DNA from: Undibacterium sp.
Lineage (GTDB): Bacteria; Pseudomonadota; Gammaproteobacteria; Burkholderiales; Burkholderiaceae_D
Reading direction: 5' to 3'
Length of the DNA: 64,000 bases
NCBI RefSeq assembly: GCF_030651495.1
Contig: NZ_JAUSFI010000118.1
Location: forward strand, 1-64,000
Below the pieces are notes generated by a model. It searched no databases, was not told where the DNA came from, and saw only the letters and a list, made by a program, of their open reading frames with translations. Shown in pieces: positions 57,069-64,000 of the stretch. Position 1 is the stretch's first letter, and the number at the start of each line of letters is the position of its first letter. The translations under genes were made by a program, and so were the position numbers.

Positions 57069-57596
57069 ATGTCAATGTCAATTAGTTCCGTTGGAAGAGG
57101 AAGCAGCAACGGAGTCGATGCATCCAAGATGGCCTCCATGATGGCCACCAAGATGATGAGCGACCTCGATCCCAATAACACCGGCAAAGTTTCTAAGGAT
57201 CAATTTGTTTCTGGCTTGACTGCCAAAGGCGTGTCCAGCGATGATGCCACAAAAATGTACGACTCTATTGACACAAAGAAAACCGGAAGCATTGGAAAAT
57301 CGGACATTGAAACCTCTATTAAAAATGGCAACCTGAAGCCTCCTTCAGGCGGCTCTCGTGCCGCGGGTGACCCTGGTGGATCAGGAAAATCCGGGGGGGG
57401 GCAAGGCGGTGTGGGTGGAGTCGGCGGCGCGAGTAGTTCTTCCACAACCTATGCCGCCGCCGACACCAACCAGGATGGTGCGGTTTCCGGTCAGGAGGAT
57501 GCCGTCTACGTCATGAAACACCCTTCAGCGTCCAGCGCTGAAAGCAACAAAACTGACCCATCCAAGTTGGGCAAGAACGTTGACCAGCTGGTCTGA
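57069..57596 (+). CDS. EF-hand calcium-binding protein
   Basis: 175 aa starting MSMSISSVGRGSSNGVDA after AAGGAG. Three EF-hand-like loops: a degenerate one at about 34-45 (DPNNTGKVSKDQ), a second at 68-79 (DTKKTGSIGKSD), and a canonical one at 132-143 (DTNQDGAVSGQE). A Gly/Ser-rich linker (about 92-125) separates the second and third. No signal peptide. The fold suggests calcium-dependent folding or signalling; no target is known. Oriented against the efflux operon. Confidence 0.78.
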   Translation: MSMSISSVGRGSSNGVDASKMASMMATKMMSDLDPNNTGKVSKDQFVSGLTAKGVSSDDATKMYDSIDTKKTGSIGKSDIETSIKNGNLKPPSGGSRAAGDPGGSGKSGGGQGGVGGVGGASSSSTTYAAADTNQDGAVSGQEDAVYVMKHPSASSAESNKTDPSKLGKNVDQLV

Positions 57597-57719
57597 TCGG
57601 ATTCCTGGCAAGTCACTCAACTGGGGTGCATGTGACCTGTCTCAATGCGTCCAGATGTTCTGATCCTCGGGAACGATAAGACGCATAGGATAGCAAGATG
57701 CACCGGGTCAGGATGCATA

Positions 57720-57989
57720 TCAAAGCATATTGCATGCAGTTTTTACATTGGAATTGATGGTCTGAAAATTATCTAAAAGTTCGCGCAAAGTGGCTATACC
57801 TGGCTGCTGGAGTCCATTCTTTATGATCATGGCAATCTTCTTCACCAAGTTTGGGTTCGCCATATTGCATTCATTCAATGCAGAGATTGTTACCACCAAG
57901 GCCTTTGTTGCTGCCCTGAGCTTGGCATGCGGATGCTTTAGCAGATATTTTTCGGCAAGAGCCGTCAACTCGGCGTCCAAAATTAGCAC
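57720..57989 (-). CDS. Small unknown island protein
   Basis: 89 aa from a GTG start (LILDAELTALAEKYLLKHPH), predicted all-helical with basic and hydrophobic heptads, ending FQTINSNVKTACNML. No recognised family and no strong ribosome binding site. The helical repeat-like KHPHAKLRAATKALVVTISA is compatible with a real protein. The gap 57990-58180 holds nothing I can support. Confidence 0.5.
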   Translation of the reverse strand: MLILDAELTALAEKYLLKHPHAKLRAATKALVVTISALNECNMANPNLVKKIAMIIKNGLQQPGIATLRELLDNFQTINSNVKTACNML

Positions 57990-58180
57990 TGCAAACCGAT
58001 AGCCATTGCCCTAAAAAGGAACAACGTACTGCAACCGCATGGAGATGGGTTCGCTTATTAGTTTTTCACCCGCAATCTGGGCGTGAAGCACTTTTATCCT
58101 ATCTTTGTTTGTTTTTTAGATACATTTTTTGATGAGTAGGGAGCTTAGTGGTAACCGAAAATTAGGTGGCGCATCAGCAA

Positions 58181-59110
58181 TTAACCGTTATTTTGCTGCA
58201 ACCACTGCTCCAGCGTCTCCTCCGACCAGGCTAAAGAGCGCCCCGGATTGTCCGGTGGCGAAACTAGGAGTGCCGTATAAATGCTGTCGAACAGGACTTG
58301 CACCGACGCATTGTCGACATCTTTCCTCGAAGAAGCGGCTCTCAGTGCTGCCCAGATTAGACATTTGAGCTGATATCGTTGTTGGTTAATCCCATAAAAT
58401 CCCGGTCGTTTTTGCTGGTATGCCAACCATTTAATAATGGTTGCTGCTACCTGCGGTGTGAGTTTTTTGTAGCTACTCAAGAAGCGTCCAGTCAGTTCTA
58501 CTGCCATCAATTTCGCCTCGTCAAGCGACGTTTTGCTTATGACCCACGTAAGATGCCGGCTGCCGCTGCTCATGATTTCCTGACCGTCATCATCCAGTAA
58601 CACCTCGCCCTGACGGTTCTTTGCCACATGCTTGCGATGTTCTAGCTGCGTGAGTTTATAGATGCGAGCCGTCTCCCAGCGTCCATCCTGACTTAGTTTT
58701 ACTACTTCAAAATGGATGCGCTGATATGGTTTTCTTGCATCTTTGTAGCGAGGGAAAACCTCCTGTTCTCCTTTGCCTTGTGACCACAGCAAGTAAAAAT
58801 TGACCTTGCCAAACTCTTGAACTTGCCGCTGATCCAGCGGTTTCACGATGACCAGATGGCCGCATGATTTGCCCTGTTTGCGCGCATAGTCGCGTTGATG
58901 CCGCGTCATTGCTATTCCCAGTTTTGCCTGCATTTCATTCACGAATGCCGGCAATTTGTCGATGCTTATCCAGCCACTTTGATAGAAATAGTGTTTGCTT
59001 TTGACGTAATCAAGTATCAGACGCATCGCTTGTGTTTGACTGCGAGGTAGCCGGATTTTGGCCAGTATTGAGGTGTTCTTATTATCAAAGGAAGGCATGA
59101 TGATGTTCAT
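58181..59110 (-). CDS. Unknown island protein, possible replication or maintenance factor
   Basis: 309 aa from ATG 59110 (MNIIMPSFDNKNTS); a GTG at 59137 or an ATG at 59098 are alternatives, and none has a good ribosome binding site. Basic, no signal, no membrane segment. Features: RLPRSQTQAMRLILDYVKSK, KLPAFVNEMQAKLGIAMTRH, KPYQRIHFEVVKLSQDGRW, and a C-terminal helical part SGSRHLTWVISKTSLDEAKL onward. I recognise no catalytic motif. A pair of 15 bp direct repeats lies just upstream, and the candidate structured RNA starts about 250 bases further on, divergently. Confidence 0.7.
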   Translation of the reverse strand: MNIIMPSFDNKNTSILAKIRLPRSQTQAMRLILDYVKSKHYFYQSGWISIDKLPAFVNEMQAKLGIAMTRHQRDYARKQGKSCGHLVIVKPLDQRQVQEFGKVNFYLLWSQGKGEQEVFPRYKDARKPYQRIHFEVVKLSQDGRWETARIYKLTQLEHRKHVAKNRQGEVLLDDDGQEIMSSGSRHLTWVISKTSLDEAKLMAVELTGRFLSSYKKLTPQVAATIIKWLAYQQKRPGFYGINQQRYQLKCLIWAALRAASSRKDVDNASVQVLFDSIYTALLVSPPDNPGRSLAWSEETLEQWLQQNNG

Positions 59111-59153
59111 CGAAAGAGTAATACCCCGTATAGCCACTAGCCTTATCTTCGTC

Positions 59154-59192
59154 AGAAGTTGTTTTTAGAACTGTTTTAGAAGTTGTTTTTAG
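59154..59192. repeat. Iteron-like direct repeats
   Basis: Two exact copies of AGAAGTTGTTTTTAG (59154-59168 and 59178-59192), 24 bases apart, with a related TTTTAGAA between. They lie 45-80 bases upstream of the unknown 309 aa protein. Spacing near two helical turns fits a protein-binding array or origin iterons; function unproven. Confidence 0.6.
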
Positions 59193-59364
59193 CAGTGATG
59201 ACGATTGATTTACGCGCCGGTGAAATCATCGGAAAGCCACGTAGCGCCTAGGTATCCGGAATACTTTCCGGACACCTCTAATGAATGTCCCAAAAAATTT
59301 GAAGAATTTTTAAGCTTGTTAAGGCTGATACCTACACAGATAAGGACTCCAATTTAAATAGGTC

Positions 59365-60396
59365 CAGACGATGCAGGTCGTCGGGTGCGCCAACACTCTC
59401 ACTTCTAACTGTTGTGGGATGGTCGCGCCAACGACCCCACATCAGTCTCACTTGTCAGGCACTGAATCCTATTCCAGGGTGCAGTTGCCGGTGACGCTCA
59501 GTGCACGTAATTGTGCTCGCTGAGCGACAATGGGCGGGGGAGCTGCAATTCTCCCGACCCACTCTATAAAAGAATCATGTTTTGAAATTCGTGCGACCAC
59601 CAGAAAAAACCGCCGCTATAAATCGAGAGATGAAATGCGGTTGGTTGGCAAACGAAAAATCGAGTACCCAGCCTCGACCTCCTGAACGATTCAGCGCAAG
59701 CTGGACGGGAGTGCTTGACACGAGTTATGTCGGTGTACGAAAGTCACCGCTGTCTGAAAAAGTGCCGCAAGGCGCCTGGAGAGCAGTCCAGGGAAGACAG
59801 TCCACCGCAGGAATGCGGGGAAGCAGAGAGCTTATGCGTGTAATAGTCGGAAACTAATCTGAGGCAACTCAGATAATTAGTGCACCGGCTTTCAAGAGAT
59901 GCATGAAGTGTGTGATTTAAAAGTTCAGGTAGACGTATAAACAAACAAGGATGAGGTCTTCGGGACATTCTCCCATCCGCGGGCGCCCATGGCGTCGGTA
60001 GCTGAAAACTACGTTTGTTTAATTTCGTGCCGCACACGTCATGTGTTGTTAATAGTCGTTTTGTCTAAGTGGGTGACCTGTCGTTGATGCTTGTTTTGTT
60101 CAGATTGGAAACCTGAACGTAAAAAACACGGATCGACTATGGTTAAGCGGTGATACCAGTCAATTAATTTGAGCTTTCCTATGCATGGGCATGTGTAGGT
60201 GAGTTAGCGATGTGACGCTACTGGGAAACACCACCGGATAATTTAGCCTTACAAGTGAGTTGATGTGCCTGGAAGGTTTGGCGACTAACCAGGAAGTGAA
60301 TGGCACGGGGCGCTTTGGCGAGTTCCCTGTGCAATCCAATTATCAGGTATTTTTTTAATATTGATTCAAGGGGCCGGTTTCGGCCGGCCCCGCCTT
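59365..60396 (+). ncRNA. Candidate giant structured noncoding RNA
   Basis: About 1 kb without a credible ORF but dense in hairpins: 59367-59382 (GACGA/TCGTC), 59413-59441, 59495-59526 (CGCTCAG/CTGAGCG), 59538-59555 (GGGAG/CTCCC, whose loop can pair with TGCAGTT at 59480, a possible pseudoknot), 59731-59749, a junction closed by CTGTCT/AGACAG (59750-59800), 59805-59818 (GGAA loop), 59845-59890 (AGTCGG/CCGGCT around a long GCAA-capped stem), a multi-branch region closed by AAACAAAC/GTTTGTTT (59939-60020) with a TTCG loop, 60098-60118, 60205-60220, 60268-60293, 60303-60332. It ends in a GC terminator at 60370-60399. Loop types and the T-run favour the plus strand. Size and architecture recall GOLLD/ROOL-class ornate RNAs, but I cannot assign a family. 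The 5' end is approximate. Confidence 0.62.
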
Positions 60397-60398
60397 TT
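60370..60398 (+). terminator. Terminator of the candidate RNA
   Basis: GGGGCCGG and CCGGCCCC around a 6-base loop, followed by GCCTTTT. On the other strand it has no T-run, so it serves the plus strand better. Confidence 0.65.
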
Positions 60399-60433
60399 AA
60401 CGAGGGAGTGACAAGTGAATTAGGCACTCAGCG

Positions 60434-60700
60434 TCACCGCCGCGCGGCAATTTGTTCGGCCTTCGTGGGACGGCCTCGACGTCGAGGTGCTGGTTGTGCT
60501 GATGATGCGGCTGAGGCTGATAACGTTTCCGGTTGTTTCTGACTCAGCCAATGATTAACGTCGACTGGCCGAAAGCGGAGTAAACGACCGAGTTTGACAA
60601 CCGGAGGTAAATCACCTCCCGTAGAATGACGGTTATAAATAGTCTGTTCGGCAATACCGAGTGCTGCTGCCAGTGTCTTAGGGGAAAGAAGTGCTTCCAT
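60434..60700 (-). CDS. AlpA-family DNA-binding regulator/excisionase
   Basis: 88 aa. MEALLSPKTLAAALGIAEQT, IYNRHSTGG, KLGRLLRFRPVDVNHWL is the MerR-like helix-turn-helix of AlpA proteins, which control integrase expression or excision in tRNA-borne islands. After it comes an AT-hook-like tail PRRRGRPTKAEQ, an unusual extension that may hold DNA minor grooves. AGGA lies about 9 bases before the ATG. It is placed at the right end of the island, reading inward toward the structured RNA. The 200 bases to the right hold the 19 bp double site and a TGGTATAAT extended -10-like motif near 60828. Confidence 0.88.
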   Translation of the reverse strand: MEALLSPKTLAAALGIAEQTIYNRHSTGGDLPPVVKLGRLLRFRPVDVNHWLSQKQPETLSASAASSAQPAPRRRGRPTKAEQIAARR

Positions 60701-60791
60701 AGGGTATATCCTGAGTTAGCAGTCACATGACTGCTAATCGTATAGGCACCAGTTACCGGGACTGACTTTGAGCTGGAAATCATACGATTTC

Positions 60792-60810
60792 TTGCTGCAA
60801 ATTTGCTGCA
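60792..60810 (+). repeat. Double TTGCTGCA site, right end
   Basis: TTGCTGCAAATTTGCTGCA, 18 of 19 bases identical to the left-end copy at 46448 and in the same orientation, 94 bases inside attR. Confidence 0.6.
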
Positions 60811-60904
60811 CTTGAGGCGGGAAATGCTGGTATAATTGAGTAACTAGGGGTATGTTAGTACTTTGATTTTATTGGATATTTGTGTTTTGTGCCTCTCTAA
60901 ATAG

Positions 60905-60953
60905 GGGCTCATAACCCGAAGGTCATAGGTTCAAATCCTGTCCCCGCAACCAA
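60905..60953 (+). repeat. attR: duplicated tRNA-fMet 3' half
   Basis: Second copy of the 49 bp direct repeat. It lacks the 5' half of the tRNA, so it is not a gene; it marks the right boundary of the island. Confidence 0.95.
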
Positions 60954-60958
60954 ATATT

Positions 60959-60995
60959 TAAAGCCGCTGATTTTCTCAAGAAATCAGCGGCTTTA
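60959..60995 (+). terminator. Native terminator of tRNA-fMet, displaced by the island
   Basis: AAAGCCGCTGATTT and its exact complement with a 7-base loop, beginning 6 bases after attR. Before insertion it would have followed the tRNA CCA directly. Confidence 0.85.
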
Positions 60996-61037
60996 TCGTT
61001 TACCTGCAATTCATTACCAATCCCGACTTTACCGATC

Positions 61038-61310
61038 ATGAGAGATTCCAAGGACCATACGACTTTAGAACTGCCAGGATTTGATCTGGTTAGCCTACCA
61101 TCTATTGTTTACAATAAAAAATCCAGTGTGTTTCGCAACACTAAACCAAGGACAAACATACAAAGTCAACTTGAGTTACTTGCACCACTAGGACCGACAG
61201 ACCATACTGGCCTACCAATCTGGATTCAAGATTCAAGTCTAGATCAAAGTGGCCTGCCAATTTGGGCAACATCGCCAGAAACAGACAATATCAGCTTGCT
61301 GCTGGCCTAA
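61038..61310 (+). CDS. Small protein with two GLPIW repeats
   Basis: 90 aa, MRDSKDHTTLELPGFDLVSL. The second half carries a repeated unit: PTDHTGLPIWIQDSS and LDQSGLPIWATSPE, about 16 residues apart. No signal or membrane segment, no strong ribosome binding site, and no family name I am sure of. The repeat argues that the frame is real. It lies just outside the island; the gap to dbpA (61311-61554) shows no gene. Confidence 0.55.
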   Translation: MRDSKDHTTLELPGFDLVSLPSIVYNKKSSVFRNTKPRTNIQSQLELLAPLGPTDHTGLPIWIQDSSLDQSGLPIWATSPETDNISLLLA

Positions 61311-61554
61311 TGCAGACACTATGTGCACCGTTGAAAGATGCACGCTGACACACTCCACCAATTTATTCTAACGGCCGATAAACTTACGGTGTTGAAGCAA
61401 AACAATGGATGAATTAGATGCGTGTTACCACCTCATTAAATGAGCTTGGCACTTAATCATTTCGAGCGCAATAAGAAGCGCTGGTGGTTGGCCTGTGCAA
61501 CTGTTAGACTTCGCTCTTTTAGCTCTAAAGCTGCTTTATCTAAGCGGATTGCAC

Positions 61555-62937
61555 ATGACGACATCTACTTTTTCCTGCCTTCCATTAGCGCCTGAATTGA
61601 TCAGCAACCTGGACAGTCTGGACTATACGGAAATGACCCCGATACAAGCAGCCAGCCTGCCAATTATCCTAGAACAGCGCGACCTGATTGCGCAAGCAAA
61701 AACCGGAAGCGGCAAGACCGCCGCATTTGGAATTGGTATTCTTGCAAAATTGAATCCGACCTACTTTGCGATTCAAGGTTTGGTAATTTGCCCGACCCGT
61801 GAACTGGCCGATCAGGTATCCAATGAATTACGTCGCCTAGCACGCTTTGCCGACAATATCAAAGTACTGACATTGTGCGGGGGGTCGCCAATGCGGCCAC
61901 AGATCGCCTCACTGGAACATGGCGCGCATATCGTGGTCGGGACACCCGGACGTCTGCTAGACCATATTGGTCGCGGCAGTATTAATCTCGCCACGGTACA
62001 GACTTTGGTTCTGGATGAAGCAGATCGCATGGTAGATATGGGCTTTTACGAAGACATCGTCGGTATCGTCGCAGCCTGTTCACCACGTCGCCAGACCTTA
62101 CTATTTTCCGCCACCTATCCTGATGACATCCGCAAAGCGAGTGCACAATTTTTGCGTGATCCGGCTGAAGTGAAGGTAGAGAGTCAGCATGCGGCGAGCC
62201 AGATTGAGCAACTTTTTTACGCGGTCACGCCAGAGAATCGCAATGCGGCCGTGGCGCAACTCCTAATGCATTATCAGCCAATATCTACTCTGGCATTTTG
62301 CAATACTAAAATTCATTGCCGTGAACTGGCAGAAGAGTTACAGCAACAAGGTATCAGTGCATTGGCACTGTATGGCGACCTGGAACAACGCGAGCGTGAT
62401 GAAATACTGGTGCTGTTCGCCAATCAAAGTTGCTCCGTACTGGTAGCAACCGATGTTGCGGCACGCGGACTCGATATACAAACACTAGGTGCGGTCATCA
62501 ATGTGGATGTATCCAAGGACACTGAAGTTCACATTCATCGCATAGGCCGCACTGGTCGTGCTGGCGAAAAGGGACTGGCATTGAGCCTGGCTGCACCGAA
62601 TGAAAAAAAATGGGTAAAACTGATCGAAGAATATCAACATGAGCCAGCGCAATGGCGTGATCTTGCCCAACTGGAGATGAATTCAGACGCAATCCTGCAG
62701 GCACCGATGGTCACAATCTGCATCATGGGTGGAAAAAAAGACAAACTCCGTCCTGGCGATTTGCTAGGAGCTTTAACTGGTGATGTGGGCCTCAGCAAAG
62801 AACAAGTCGGCAAGATTAATGTATTTGAGTTCATGACCTATGTTGCGATTGACAGACGCGTCGCCAATGACACACTGGATCGCCTTAGTCGCAGTAATAT
62901 CAAGGGCCGCCAGTTCAGAATGCGTATAATTTTGTAA
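61555..62937 (+). CDS. dbpA: ATP-dependent RNA helicase DbpA
   Basis: 460 aa DEAD-box helicase acting in 50S ribosome assembly through 23S rRNA hairpin 92. Start at MTTSTFSCLPLAPELIS as in DbpA. Motifs: Q (MTPIQAASLP), I (AKTGSGKT), Ia (PTRELADQ), II (DEAD in VLDEADRM), III (SAT), V (VATDVAARGLDI), VI (HRIGRTGRAG). The C-terminal DbpA RNA-binding domain is recognisable (CIMGGKKDKLRPGDLLGAL and GKINVFEFMTYVAI). Length matches E. coli DbpA (457). Confidence 0.95.
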   Translation: MTTSTFSCLPLAPELISNLDSLDYTEMTPIQAASLPIILEQRDLIAQAKTGSGKTAAFGIGILAKLNPTYFAIQGLVICPTRELADQVSNELRRLARFADNIKVLTLCGGSPMRPQIASLEHGAHIVVGTPGRLLDHIGRGSINLATVQTLVLDEADRMVDMGFYEDIVGIVAACSPRRQTLLFSATYPDDIRKASAQFLRDPAEVKVESQHAASQIEQLFYAVTPENRNAAVAQLLMHYQPISTLAFCNTKIHCRELAEELQQQGISALALYGDLEQRERDEILVLFANQSCSVLVATDVAARGLDIQTLGAVINVDVSKDTEVHIHRIGRTGRAGEKGLALSLAAPNEKKWVKLIEEYQHEPAQWRDLAQLEMNSDAILQAPMVTICIMGGKKDKLRPGDLLGALTGDVGLSKEQVGKINVFEFMTYVAIDRRVANDTLDRLSRSNIKGRQFRMRIIL

Positions 62938-63208
62938 TGCTGCCATGAGGAGTCGCCAACAAGCATTAACAATGTGCGTGACTCCGCATCAATAATGTTA
63001 CATAAAACCAATGGTCATTTGATTCATAAGCAAAGCCCATGCAATTACATCTCTGCCAGATCCATCGCAGTTCATCTCTCAGCAAAATACAGCGAGATAC
63101 CCCAAGTATCGATGTTTCCGATGTACAGTACAATACAGATGATACGCGTTACTCAGTTCCATTGGAAAACGCCTCGATTATTTCCTCACAAAGACTGAAA
63201 TTACCAAC
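62938..63208. other. Intergenic region before the LuxR-type regulator
   Basis: 271 bases without a supported gene, presumably containing the promoter of the following response regulator. Confidence 0.45.
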
Positions 63209-63838
63209 ATGATTCGAATTTTGATCGCTGACGACCATACCATCATGCGCGAAGGATTAAAACGTATTTTGGAGGGAATCGACGACATACTAGTAGTAGC
63301 AGAAGCAGTGGATGGACATGACACATTAGCGAAGGCAAGACTAGGCAATTTTGATGTGCTGCTGATGGATCTCTCGATGCCAGGCCGTAGCGGAGTAGAT
63401 TTAATCCGGCAAATCAAAGATGAAATGCCAAAAATTCCGATCCTGATTTTGACCATGCACGAAGAAGAACAGTATGCAGTGCGGGCCATACGAGCAGGTG
63501 CCCGAGGTTACCTGACCAAAGAGAGCGCGGGAACTCAACTGGTCACGGCACTGCGCAAGGTAGCGTCTGGCCGACCATATATCAGCATAGAAGTTGCCGA
63601 GCAGTTGGCAATGTCTGCCATGCCTGCAGATAACAAGCTTCCGCACACACTTCTGTCTGACCGTGAGTTTGAAGTATTTGGACATTTGGTTAAAGGAAAA
63701 TCGATCACCGAAATCGCCGACATTCTGCATTTAAGCGTGAAAACGGTGAGCACGCACAAAACTCGCATCATGCAAAAAATGGAGAGAAATACTCTATCTG
63801 ACCTGGTGCAATATGCGGTTGCTCACAACATGCTCTAA
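63209..63838 (+). CDS. NarL/LuxR-type response regulator
   Basis: 209 aa. Receiver domain (about 1-120) with IADDHTIMREG and phospho-acceptor D54 in VLLMDLSMPGRSG; LuxR helix-turn-helix at about 145-205 (LSDREFEVFGHLVKGKSITE, IADILHLSVKTVSTHK). The receiver is similar in style to UvrY/FixJ-group regulators. No cognate kinase is visible in the window; one may lie to the right. The remaining 162 bases to the window edge show no gene. Confidence 0.9.
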   Translation: MIRILIADDHTIMREGLKRILEGIDDILVVAEAVDGHDTLAKARLGNFDVLLMDLSMPGRSGVDLIRQIKDEMPKIPILILTMHEEEQYAVRAIRAGARGYLTKESAGTQLVTALRKVASGRPYISIEVAEQLAMSAMPADNKLPHTLLSDREFEVFGHLVKGKSITEIADILHLSVKTVSTHKTRIMQKMERNTLSDLVQYAVAHNML

Positions 63839-64000
63839 CAGAGCAGTGATCACAGTCTAACCAGAAACTGGCATTCTTCGAAAATACCAACATCAGTAGG
63901 ACAATTCCTACAATCCCTTCCTAAAATCCCACAAGTTAAATCAGCAAACCCTGATTTAAATCAAATCATTCAATGACGATAATGAACGCATGCAAGTAAA

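Larger units (their letters stand above)
46344..60953. mobile_element. 14.6 kb genomic island in tRNA-fMet
   Basis: Bounded by a perfect 49 bp direct repeat. Contents in order: own terminator, frameshifted tyrosine integrase next to the left end, truncated Tn3-type transposase, GC-rich RND efflux operon with its two-component system, decayed genes, an EF-hand protein, two unknown genes, a candidate large structured RNA, and an AlpA-like regulator near the right end. The 48.2-55.8 kb cargo is visibly richer in G+C than the flanking chromosome, and even than the island's own ends, so it was probably picked up separately. Confidence 0.92.

Noticed and set aside
59582-59857. 91-codon frame inside the structured region
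   Set aside because: No protein family likeness, odd composition, and it runs straight through several hairpins; the helices explain the sequence better.
59591-60020. GTGCGAC as the 5' end of a group II intron
   Set aside because: No reverse transcriptase and no recognisable domain 5 hairpin follow; the match is only the short 5' consensus.
59338-60400. Retron msr-msd
   Set aside because: No reverse transcriptase gene in the island and the structured stretch is far too long.
60905-60953. Second tRNA-fMet gene
   Set aside because: Only the 3' half is present; acceptor 5' strand and D-arm are missing. It is the att duplicate.
61440-61554. Longer DbpA with a start at 61495
   Set aside because: The added 20 residues are hydrophobic and unlike DbpA; the family start MTTSTFS at 61555 fits.

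Overview
The window reads as the chromosome of a betaproteobacterium of the Burkholderiales, most like the freshwater/soil Oxalobacteraceae (Undibacterium/Herminiimonas type). The reasons are the complete iscRSUA-hscBA-fdx-iscX operon, the betaproteobacterial style of the housekeeping proteins (SerS, ThyA, FolA, Dcd, DbpA, PpnN), and the mixture of c-di-GMP and chemotaxis signalling genes. The genus is an inference.

Layout. 1-4433: right end of an integrated element inserted at the 3' end of a tRNA-Ser(CGA) gene. It has a DUF927 primase-helicase, a small unknown gene and a tyrosine integrase, and continues off the left edge. 4434-22582: core genes. These are an EAL-CBS-GGDEF protein, serS, a frameshifted Cdd1-like gene, the isc operon under an IscR-type operator, an orphan histidine kinase, thyA-folA, a DUF4337 protein, a MipA-like porin, a basic amino acid decarboxylase and a PilZ protein. 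22808-46102: a DUF1800/DUF1501 secreted pair, dcd, and a set of molybdo-hydroxylase accessory genes (xdhC, an iorA-like [2Fe-2S] subunit, tupA) with no catalytic subunit. Peptide transporters (POT, OPT), an M13 peptidase, an exonuclease-DUF1653 fusion, cheV, ppnN and a TPR-GAF-GGDEF protein follow. Four ~60 bp palindromes of one family and one short inverted-repeat element lie between these genes.

46344-60953: a 14.6 kb genomic island inserted in the initiator tRNA-fMet gene, bounded by a perfect 49 bp direct repeat of the tRNA 3' half. A near-identical 19 bp double TTGCTGCA site sits just inside each end. It holds a frameshifted integrase, an AlpA-like regulator, a Tn3-type transposase scrap, a GC-rich two-component system plus translationally coupled OMF-MFP-RND efflux operon, an EF-hand protein, decayed genes and an unknown ~309 aa protein. 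Between that protein and alpA lies about 1 kb with no convincing ORF that is packed with hairpins (GNRA and UUCG-type loops, possible pseudoknot) and ends in a terminator. I read it as a candidate giant structured noncoding RNA, the most interesting object in the window. 60954-64000: chromosome again (displaced tRNA terminator, a small GLPIW-repeat protein, dbpA, a LuxR-type response regulator).

Working together: the isc genes build and deliver Fe-S clusters; thyA-folA couple dTMP synthesis to folate recycling, with dcd supplying the dUMP pathway; the island RR/HK pair probably controls the adjacent efflux pump; the ends of the island are functionally consistent with excision, but its integrase appears broken.
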